DNA of 64,000 bases from Tamarix chinensis (lineage: Eukaryota > Streptophyta > Magnoliopsida > Caryophyllales > Tamaricaceae): positions 32,399,090 to 32,463,089 of the forward strand of contig CM060180.1 of NCBI GenBank assembly GCA_030549775.1, written 5' to 3'. The notes under the pieces are model-generated. The model did no database searches. It was not told the DNA's origin and saw only the letters and a program-made list of their open reading frames with translations. Numbering within the stretch: position 1 is the first letter of the stretch; each line of letters opens with the position of its first letter. Of the stretch, positions 12,301 through 24,300 are shown piece after piece. A program made the translations under genes and the position numbers.

Positions 12301-15300
12301 CATAATTTCCAACAATAATGGCAAATTGAAACCTTATTGGAGCTTCATCTTAATCCAAGATTGGTTGAGTATCCCTCTAGTCCATATCTTCTCTCTATTC
12401 ACTAAAATTCAATTTATCCTTGTACCGTCATTAATGACTTTCATTGCACTTGCTTTTGGCTTGTATCAACACCAGTCACCTGTGAAACTATTCCCTTCTT
12501 ACTATGTGTTCTTTGTTGTTCTCTCCTTAAGATTTTTTTCATGGCTCCAAACCCTCATGCTTGTATTCACTTTGGACGAAGCATGCAAAATCATGAAAAG
12601 TTGACTTCCAAAACAAGAATTCATCGTTCTTCGTTCATTCTGTGGTGCTAGGAGTAAGTAAATCCTAGGTGCTTCAAATAAAAGTCCTCAGGGATATCTC
12701 TGTAGTAAGCGCTAGAGCTGATGATAAGGCTCAAGTTACCTTTTGCCTATCCCAGGTTCTTTTCCACATTGGATCTTTTGTTCATTAATGTATTACAATG
12801 AAATTCTTTTATTCCTTTTTTTATTATCTAATACCTATTACTCAACGGCTTGTCAATTCCTTATAAGAAATGAAAAAAAGGATCTTCTAAAACTCGAATT
12901 TTATGACTACCAACTCCATGTATCTAATTTAGTTGTAAGTCGATTGCTGTATGTATTAAACATTAAACTATTTCCATTAGATTATCATAAACACCCAACT
13001 ATTGATTGGTGCATCTTGAGCCCTTAAGTTTTGTAATTTGCCTTGTTGGTTGTACAAGGAGGAGATTGGACGCAAGTGCTTCTGCTTCCTTTTTACCTCT
13101 CATTAAACTAAAGGGTTAAAATACAAGATCTGATTTGGTTTATCTGTTCTTTCTTAGTGGATTTAATCCCTTACCTCCAGCTTTTTCCTTTCCCTTAGCT
13201 AACCATTTAGCCACTCTATCTTTGTTTCTGTCTCCATCCTACCAACTATCAGAGTTAAGTGGATCTAAGTATCTGGATCGGTAACTCATTCTTTGCTTGC
13301 AATAGGCCTTAGATATTTATTTCCATCCACCTAACTCAATGAAATTTTTACAAACGAAATCGTTTTGATTTTAGTATTGTGATTGATGGAGCAGTAATTG
13401 AAGGCCCAAATGTTTACTACTTACTAGCATCATATAGAAAGCTTTGCATGACACCCTTGATAGCTTACTACATCCTTGGAAAATGGCTTGGATGTGCAGA
13501 TTCCCAGCAAAATCACTGAGGATTTTTCTCCTACTGATTGAAAACCCGGGCAATAAAATTTTGGCAGTGTCCATGATTATGAAGTTGTAGACTTGTAGTA
13601 TTGGAGTGTTGCTGGTAATAAATAGTATGTGGCGGCTGTTGCATGTGATTTTCATATTTAGCATCAGTCTATATTAGATGCATACTGATAAATAGCAGGG
13701 AATCTTGGCATGTTGGGATGTTGTTTTTCACTTTAACCGTTGTGTCTTGGCGGGCTAAAAAAAATCTGATATGTGGTGCTGATATATCAGCCTATCAGCG
13801 TATTTATATTTTTTTCCACACTAGAACCTTCCTCAATTACTACCTTTGATCTATTTCTTTTTAAAAGTCTCCCATTTTAAGTTTGGTCTGGTTAAAGTTG
13901 AAATTGGCCGAAGAGACATGAGAAATGGCGCATCCACAAACAAAGACATGGAGCTCTATATAAGAGAATCTGATTATCAGCTAATGATATGGTTGTGAAG
14001 GTAGAGTGTAGTAGCACTTCAGTCGATGGATGCAACAATATTAAGGATGTTGTTGGTGGAGTGAAGTGGGGCAGAGAAGATGAACCAAGTGGACAGTTAA
14101 GGAAAGAAAAAACCATGTATTAGGGGGTTTAAAGAGATAACTGAATCACTTGTATAATTTTTGGTGGCAGCTATGGGCATGCTAATGCACCTTTTACTTA
14201 TTTCTTTTAGTGTACAAATACTTACAAAAAAAAGTTGGAGCGTTTAAGATGTAACGATTATTAGTTGGATGCATATAATTGTTCCTGTTGAAGTTCAGTG
14301 CTGAAATGAAAATTGCCTTTGCGTATTGCTAAATGACCAGCAGAATATTATGTTTTTGAAAGGAGAGCACTTTGAAGTGAGCAAACATCCAGCCTAGCAG
14401 ATGAACATGCCAGGCAATGGCTCTGCCCACCTGCTGCCACCTTTCGAACTTTCTACCCTGCATTTTTGTTTGGTAAACTGTTCAGCCTTATGAGTCGATG
14501 AGATTTTCTCATTTCAGTGCAGACCTTTTATTGAAGATTTAATCAATTGCTTGATAGCCAATAAGGTTACGCTAGCTGTCGACCATTGTATTTAGATTTC
14601 ATAAAGTAGCCCATTTGGGAAGTGACTTTCTCACTTATCATTGAGCTCACTTCATAAGTACTCACAAATTCTCTTTATTTATTTTCTGTTGGATAGCTCT
14701 CATGCTTACAACTCATTACAAGCTAAAAGTTGTAATATTCTACACTCCTAATGCCTGTTTGGATTGACGTTAACCCAGTTTAGATTAGGTTAAACTTAAG
14801 TTTACCCTGATTGGCCAAACTCTTATGAGGTTATACTAGGTTAACATTAGCTTAGTATTCTCATAGTTTATGTTAACCACCAAGTTGGTAGTTAAACTAA
14901 GTCAATGAGATATTGTTGATAAATTTTGCTGTAAAGTTCTCTTGACTTCCTTTCAATGAAGGTTACACTATATGTATGTAGGTCTACCTAATTATTTCTG
15001 AAGGAACTTTTAATCTGCACCTACAATTTCCCCTACTTCATTTAATCTAATGTAGCTACATGTCAATCCAAGTAGGCTTAAAATACTGAACAGTTTTAAC
15101 TTACAGCAGAGAAAACTTACTGAATTATGACCTTGAAAAAATGTTTCAACCTGATAACAAGTTGTAGAAGGATAATCGTTATATTAACATTTTTTTTCCG
15201 CATGAAAACCTTGCCAGTTTTTGTATTAGTTGGTTTAGTTTTGTTAATTTCTAACCAATTGCAACTTTCTTTTATGCCTAGGGGATACTTTTCAGATGAA

Positions 15301-18300
15301 GTCCCCATTTAGAAATTTACTGCTCCACCATCTGTTCATAAAAAATGTTGTTTAGTTACACATTCAGAAAAAAATCATGTTTAATTATCCAGTCAGTCGT
15401 CTTATTACCATCCCATAATGTGTTGGAAAAGGTGCTTTGGTGATCAAATGGTGATTTCATGACTCGGTGGGTCTTTAAATGGTGATTGTTTTCGATGTGT
15501 ATTTTTCTTTTAGTGGGTAATTAAGTGATACACTCTAGAGGTTTGCAAAATTGGATATTTTTTTTCTGAATATTCGATCAGATTGAATACTGGATACTCT
15601 ATTGGAATCCACATCTGGTTTATCTGTATATCTGTTGATATTCAAAAAAGAAAATATATGGATTAGATGTTGGATAAATACGAACAAACCAATTTTAGTT
15701 GTTTTCAGAATCAAATCATGAAATTGAAAAGGAAAAAAAAGAAGGAAAAAACATGACAAGTGCAAATTACAGAACAGTCTGCAATCAAATGTATAACTGC
15801 CAACTATTCAATTTTACCTATTTTGAGATATGATCTTTTCCTAGCTAGGCTAGTTACAGATACAATGCACTCCACGAGGACCATTGGCCACAAAATACAA
15901 ACACAATTCAAAATTTATAGATCAGAGAACTGGATTCATTCATACTTGAAGAAAAAATAATTCTGATTCATTCTTCAATTCTAGAAAGAGTAGAAAGAGG
16001 ACACAAAGAAGAGAGAGAGGTGACATGGCATGACATAGTGAATAGGCAGACTGTGGCACTAATACATTAGGTTTTTTTGGTGGCTGAGAGTGGCTACTGG
16101 AAGGGTTAGAGAGTATTGGTGAACAGGCTGGATAGTGAGCTAGCATTTTTTTTAGAGTATTGGCAAAAAATTACTTGAAGGTGACGAAAATGGTGGTTCA
16201 GTGAAAAATGCTTTATGAACTGTACGATACATGAACTTAACCGTACTTTTCTAAACCAATGTCACTTGGTAATAAGATAAACCAACAATGCTAATCTTAA
16301 TATTGTCTGTTTGTAAGCATTTAAGAGGGACTTTTCAAGCTGTTGGTGTGGAACCAATCCCATATGTTCTCATCCTAGCCCAACATATGTATCTTTTACC
16401 ATAATCGCCGCAACATTGATTTTTTACCTAAGCTTGCCTGTAGAGAAAGAAACATCACAACAATAAATTTACATAGGATTGGCAGTCTCAGGCTGTTTTG
16501 ATTTGGCCATGTCATCTTCGTCAAAATAGAGACTAAAAGAGAAATTGGTAGAATGTATCTTCATTATGCTGTTTGTCGCATAGTACTTGGCAGTCTTGCC
16601 AAATTTTACACCTAGATTATGATTCAAAGATTGATTTAGACTCAGATATCCTAAGACATGTTTTCCCTGTGCAAAACCGTTATTGAAATTCTTTATCTCT
16701 CTCTCTGTTTATGCTGCTATTTTTTCTTCTTCTCTTTTTGGTGGTAGGATATTAATATCCATGAGTGTTTTAGGAGTCTCACGACTGACCCCTTCTGAGG
16801 TGTACGGGGATTTTAGATCCTAAATTGCCTTATACCTACTAAGGCTAGTTGAGGTCTATTCGATATTGTAGTAGCTACTTTGATGGAAGTAGTAGCTGTG
16901 TTTTTTGGGTATACTATCTCTGTCCCATGATGTTTGCCTTGTAGTCTTTGGTGCTGTCTGAGAATATTTGCATACTTTCTATTTTTATAGAATAACATTT
17001 TTTTCTTTTATACTCGTTAATTTTAACATAGAAGTCTGTACATTTGACTCAGAAATTAATTTCTATCTCGCAATAACTAAGAGCTAGGCAAGTTAAATCA
17101 AGAATTCCAAGAAAATTCAAGAGATGCTCATCCACATATTAGCATGTTAATAGATAATGGTGTCTAAAGTTAAAGATAAATAGAGGAGAACCTCCCGCAG
17201 AGAATCTCATGCTTTTTTTGATACGTTTCTAACTAACGGCCCAGCCTTGGCTCTGCGAGCTCGAGCCTAGTCCAGTCCAGTTTCCTTTCTCTTTCATTTC
17301 ATTTTCGGTTTCATTAGTTCTGCTTGACCACTATCTTATGGTGCACCTTACTGTGGCTGATTTGCCCTTGCCTAACGGATTAGCAGTCTATTTTGATGAT
17401 GTAAATAGGCAACTGTTGGAAAGAAAAGGAAGGCAACCATTCAAGCAACTTCTTCGTATATCTTTTATCTACTGAATTTCTGATTTCTAGCTCAACTTCT
17501 CTCTGGCTCTCGAGACCTATTCTTTTCGTTGGGTCACCTGGGTTGGAATTTCTGATTTATGTATCATTGGTATCAAAGCCGAGTTGTCCTGTGACCATGG
17601 CTGACGGTAGCACCCGCATAGCTGATATGAGGCGCGAAATTGACCAGTTGAAAGAATTGATGGAATAAGGGAAGTCTCCCTTGAAGGACGAGCTCCGACA
17701 ACTGATTACTGAGTCTCAGCAAGAGAATGCGACAACCATGAGAACGCTGATATCCCAAGTCCAATCTCAAGGCCAGGGGTGTCAGGTGAATTTGCATCCT
17801 TCATCTTCAAATTCTCCCCAAATTCAATCGGACCCACTCCACACACCTGATCCACCTCAAGAAAACCCACATCCACCGCCCCTGCCAGCTGCTTTACCAA
17901 ATGCCCATAGCCGTTTCGGTGCTCACCATATTCCCACACGCATAACGAGGATTGAGTTTCCAAAATTTCATGGTGAGGATGTCCAAGGGTGGATATACAA
18001 GGTCAATCAGTTTTTTGACATGGATGGAACCCTGGAGACCGGCAAGGTGAGGTTGGCTTCAATCCATCTAGAGGGTCTAACCCTGCAGTGGCATCAAGCT
18101 TTCTTGAAGATCCGCCCCCATCCAGCCTGCATAACCTGGGGTGAGTATACAGATGCCATTGTTTCTCGTTTTGATGCCACTCCATATGCCGATCCTATGG
18201 CAGATATCACTAACTTGAAACAGACCGGGAGTCTCATGGACTACCAGGACAAGTTTGACTCCCTGTTAAATCGTGTTAACCTTCCAGAGGAGTATGCTAT

Positions 18301-21300
18301 TAGTTGCTTCGTGGGAGGATTGCTCTCTTCAATCCAAAACCAGATCTGTATGTTTAAGCCTAGAATTTTGAAGGATGCATATAGTTTAGCTAAGCTGCAA
18401 CAGGCTGCCCTTCAAATGCAGGCCAAGGATATAAGAGCAACCACTAAGCCTCCCTTGCTACCTACCCCAAAGCCTAATTCCAAACTACCTAGCTACATAC
18501 CCAAACCACCCCCTTACAATAATCCACCTAGCAAGCCCTTTTCGAATAACAGAGGTATGGGGCCACTGTCCCAAGAAGAAATTGATGCTAAAAGGGCCCG
18601 AAACGAATGGTTTTGGTGCACTGAAAAATTCTAACTTGGCCATAGATGTGCTAGAAGACAGATTTATTTCATGGATGTCCATGAGGGGGAAGATAATGAT
18701 GAGAAGGTGCTAGTAGAGGATGAGCAAGAGGTTATAGCTGAGGATGCACCTCAGATTTCTGTGCATGCACTAAGTGGAGTCCCTACTTTCCATACCATGC
18801 GGGTGGCAGGCCAAATTAAGAAGCGGTTGGTCAATGTGCTTATTGATAGTGGATCAACACACAATTTTCTTGACGTTCATGTTGCGAAACAACTGGGGTG
18901 TCATATGCTTCCTACACAACCTCTCACCATTTCTGTAGCAGATGGCAGTATAATTCACAGCACTTTCACTTGTAAAGGATTGGTATGGAAGTTGTCGGAT
19001 CATGAATTCAAATGGGATGTTATGGTTCTGCCTTTAGGGTGATGTGAGATGGTGCTAGGAGTGCAATGGCTGTCCACTCTGACTCTGGGACCTATTACTT
19101 GGGAATTCCTGCAATTACGCATGGAGTTTATAGTGCTCAATAGAAGAGGGGTGCTAACATACAATTAAATAGCGGTTCCGCTACACTGTAGCGGCCGCTA
19201 TTTAGCGATTTTTGGGTCAGCCGCGACGCAAAATTACTGATACGCTACGGTTTTAAAATTTCACATTTATTGGCCGATAAATCGGCAGTAAATCGGTATC
19301 ATAGATAAATCCCGATAAATCGCCGATAAATTGGCGATTTATTGAAAATTCTTAAATCTACTGAAAAAAGCATGCATGATAATTTTTATTTATTTATTTA
19401 CTATATATATCTCAGATAAGTTACTATTGAATTATAATAAAGTATTACTATTTATTATCTTCACATTTACTATTAAATAACATGTCCTTTTTCATTCTAA
19501 GGTAAATTTAGGGTTATTAGAAAAATTTAGCATATAATGACTCACTCTAATACTTCTTATATGATATAAAATACTAGTTTATTGAATATTTATATTCAAA
19601 TAATCAATAAATGATAATTAGTGTATATGGTGAAATAAAATAAAAATTCACGCCGCGACGACCGCGGCACATAATTTATCGTTCGCGACGCTCCGATACT
19701 GCGACACCGCGACTGCAAACGCGACCGCGACCGCGATTTAATTGGCTAGGTGCTAAGGGGGTCTATGAGCTTGAAGGCTAAAAATCTGAAGGGTAAAGAA
19801 GTAAAGAAAACTCTTAACAACAGTGCAACACAAGCTGTGGTGCAGCTATATGCATTACAATTGAAGGGTGAAGGTACTAGGCAGCTCACTTCCATGGTAC
19901 TATCAGAGGGGAATGGTATGAGAACCTAGCAGCCTGGACTACAAGAGGTGTTGACCAAGTATGCAAAGGTGTTCGCGGTACCTCAAGGTTTACCTCCACC
20001 TAGGACGCACGACCACAAGATTCCATTGAAGCAAGGCACCAATCCTATTAATCTTAAACCTTCCAGATATTCCTCGGTGCAATAGGATGAGATAGAGAAG
20101 CTGGTGGGAGACATGTTACAATCGGGAATTATCCAACATAGCTCTAGTCCGTATTCCTCACCCATTGTGTTAGTCAAGAAGAAAGACAATAGTTGGAGGC
20201 TTTGTGTTGATTATCGGGAGCTCAACAAGCACACTATCAAGGATAAATTCCCGATTCTAGTCATAGAAGAGTTATTGGAGGAGTTACATGGGGCATAATA
20301 CTTTTCGAAACTGGATTTAAGGTCGGGATATCATCAAATAAGGATGCATCCCTCTGATATTCCCAAGACTGCCTTCAAGACACATGAGGGGCATTATGAA
20401 TATTTGGTCATGCCATTTGGCCTCACCAACGCGCCCGCAGCTTTTCAAGCTCTTATGAACCAAGTATTTAAGCCGTATTTGTGCAATTTTATTTTGGTCT
20501 TCTTTGATGACATATTGGTTTACAGTAGAGATTGGGGTTCTCATCTGACTCATTTGGAACTTACCTTGGAGTTGCTAGATCAACAAGAGTTATATGCTAA
20601 GGAGAGTAAGTGTACTTTCGATGCCATGAGCATTGAGTATTTGGGCTATATAATTTCTGTGAATGGAATATCTACAGATCCTGAAAAGATCAAGGTTGTA
20701 CAAGTCTGTCCATTGCCCACTGATCTAACTCAGTTGAGGGGTTTCCTAGGCCTTGCTGGATATTATAGACGCTTTGTGAAGAATTATGGGTTGATTAGTA
20801 GGCCATTGACAGAATTACTGAAGAACAATTTTAAGTGGTCTGGTGAAGTCATGGAGGCTTTTGAACGGTTGAAGAATGCCTTAACTACCGCACCTGTGTT
20901 AGGTCTTCCAGATTTCACCAAAGAATTCACCATTGAGACTGATGCTTCCTCCACTGGTATGGGAGCTGTCTTGATGTAGGAGGGGCATCCTTTAGCCTAC
21001 ATCAGCAAAACTTTTTCCCCTAGGCATCAAGGGCTCTCTGTATATGAGAAGGAGATGCTGGCTATATTGTTTGCTATTGAGAAGTGGGCGCATTACCTAC
21101 GTGGGAGACACTTTAAGATCCAAACTGACCATCAACCCCTTAAGTACCTCTTAGATCAGAAGTTAACCACCTCCTTTCAGCAAATGTGGTTGGCTAAACT
21201 CATGGCCTTTGATTATGAGATTTGTTACAAGAAGGGGAAGGAGAATGTGGCTGCAGATGCATTATCGAGGGCACAAGGTGGTGAGCTTCTCGCGATGACT

Positions 21301-24300
21301 CTATCTATGGTCCACCATGCTCTGCTGGATGACATAAAGATCAGTTGGTATAATGATATAAAGATCAGTTGGTATAATGATCAGCACTTAAGGGAAATGA
21401 TCGAAACCCTGCAGCATGATCCCCACTGCTATCCCAAGTAAACTTTCTCACAACAATTACTAAAGAGGAAGGGTAAATTGGTGGTTGGCCGTAACAATAA
21501 GTTGAGACACAGTTGATCCAATTGTACCATGATACACCTGTAGGAGGGCATTCTGGGGTATATGCAACATACAAGAGGTTAGCTGCGCTTTTGTACTAGA
21601 AGGGAATGAAGAGGGAGGTCAAGGAGTATATCCGAGCCTGTGACAATTGTTAATGAAACAAGTATGATACACAAGCTCAATCTGGCCTGTTACAACCATT
21701 GCCAATACCTACAGCTGTGTGGACAGACATTAACATGGATTTTGTGGAGGGTTTGCCCAAGTCGTATGGGATGGATGTAATCATGGTTATCATTGATAGG
21801 CTTAGTAAGTATGCTCATTTTGTGGCTTTAAGCCACCCGTACACTGCTACCACTGTTGCAGAGAGATTTATGGACACTATCTACAAGCTTCATGGGCTAC
21901 CTCAAAGTATAACTAGTGATCGGGACCCCATCTTTGTCAGTACTTTTTGGCAAGAATTGTTCAAACAGCAGGGTGTTGCACTGCAACTTTCTTCATCCTA
22001 TCATCCACAAACGGATGGTTAATTAGAGGTATGAAATAGGTGTCTTGAGGATTACTTGAGGTGTATGACCGGGGACCTCCCTACAGAGTGGAGTAAATGG
22101 CTACCGCTTGCAGAATTTTGGTACAACACTACTTTTCATATTGTTGCCCAGTCCACTCCTTATGAGATTTTATATGGCCAACCTCCACCAGTGCATTTGC
22201 CTTACTTCCCAGGAGATTCTGTTGTAGCTGCTGTTGACAGGTCTCTAACTGCTCGAGAGAATGCACTTAAGATGTTGAAGGATCACCTTAACAAAGCTCA
22301 AGTCAGAATGAAGCACTAGGTGGATAAGCATCGCTCAGAGAAAGCTTTTGACATTGGAGATTGGGTTTATGTGAAATTGCAGCCTTACCGCCAGCATTCA
22401 TTGGCACATAGAGCATGCCACAAGCTTTCACCACGCTACTATAGGCCATATCAGGTGGTTGATAAGGTTGGTTCCGTGGCATATAAGCTTTCTCTGCCAC
22501 AACAAGCAGCTGTTCACCCTGTTTTCCATGTTTCCCTCCTTAAGAAGAAACATGGGCAACACAAGGTCCACACTACCATTCCTTCCTACCACACTACTGC
22601 TGATTTGCTCGATGAACCTGAGGCCATTCTTGATAGGCGTTTTGTCAAACATGGAAATGCTGCAGCAACACAAGTTCTTGTTAAGTGGACTAATGGCACC
22701 ATTGATGATGCTACATGGGAGTACTATGATGTTCTTTTGGCCAAGTTTCTTGCATTTCACCCTTGAGGACAAGGGTTTTTTTAAGGGGGGAGTGTTGATA
22801 CGTTTGTAATTAACGGCCCAGCCTTGGCTCTGCTAGCTCGAGCCCAGTTTAGTCCAGTTTCCTTTCTCTTTCATTTCATTTTCAGTTTCATTAGTTCTGC
22901 TTGACCGCTATCTTATGGTGCGCCTTACTGTGGCTGATTTGCCCTTGCCTAACAGATTAGCAGTTTGTTTTGATGATGTAAATAGGCAACTATCAGAAAG
23001 AAAAGGAATGTAACCATTCAAGCAACTTATTCATATATCTTTTTACTGAATTTCTGATTTCTAGCTCAACTTCTCTCTGGCTCTCGAGCTCTGATGCACG
23101 GGGACGGCTGATTGGTGCCATTTCGCGTCCCCTAAACGTCCCCGGGACGGGAAACGGCTCTGAAACGCTGAAACGTGCAGGAAACGGCCGAAAAAAAAAA
23201 GACGTCAAAACGACGTCGTTTTGAATTAGGGTACCAGGCCAAACACGGCGTCCCGTGTTCCTTCCTGGCTGCCTCCTTCCCCCCATTCGATTCGAAATTC
23301 AGAAACCCTCCTCTCCCAATCTCCAGCTCTCGTCTCCGGCTCTCCTCTGCACGACGACGACGACGACGAAAAATCTCCTTCGCCATTGTTGTCGTTGTGC
23401 TCGAGCTCCAGCTGCCGCCGCTCGTTGTTGGAAGCAATAAATACTTCCGCTCATCCAGCGTCACTCGTCGTCATTCGACCCGAGCAACCACCACCAACCA
23501 CCGCCAATTCAGCCGTTGTCCCCGGTCGCTGCTCCCTGTTGGCTGCCGGTGCTTCACCCTGCTGTGCGGTTGTGAATCTCAAACCACAGTCCACAGCCAA
23601 TAATCGAATGATATAATTAATTGTGGTTAGATAAATCCTCCTTTGTTTGATTTATAAATAGATAATTATTGTTATTGTATTGCTTTAATTAATTGTGGTT
23701 AGATATTCTGTTCGCAATTTAAGCTAATAATCCATTAATTATATTCAGGTATTGCTTGTTCGGACTATGGTTATTGATAATTCGGTGGTCTGCGCTACGA
23801 CTAATTCGTTGTTGATATCTGCCGTGTTGGTGTATTGCGGAGTTGGTGTGTTGTTGTGATCCAGTGCTATATCGCTAACGTGTTGTTGCTTTTCGTTGTT
23901 GTTGTGTTGATAAGATTCGGTGTTGTGTTTCTGTGTTGATTCCGATTATTCGTTGCTGCTTTGGTTTGAATATTGACACAATTGGTATTGATTATTGGAA
24001 TTGTGCTGTGATCCGATGCTGTGGTATTGTTTTGGTTATTAGAATTGTGTTGTGATCCGGTGTTGTGATCCGGACTGTGGTATTGATTAATGGAATTGTG
24101 GTGTTGTTTTGCTGCGATGACCGTCTCATGGCTTCTAGTGCTAGTGCCAGTGGTAGTGGCAGTGTTGGTGTTAGTGATAATTTATGTAAACTATCAAACG
24201 CTCATTTCTAATTTAAAAACATATGTATATATAAATATTTTATTATTTTTTTTTTGCCGTTTCCTGCCGTCCCCGTTTCCTGCTTTTTCGAAATTTGGCG

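Noticed and set aside
23175..23603. Open frame of 142 codons in a GC-rich stretch
   Set aside because: It lies inside a TIR-bounded hAT-type element. Its text is Arg/Ser-rich, driven by CGA repeats, with no recognisable domain and overlapping open frames in other phases.
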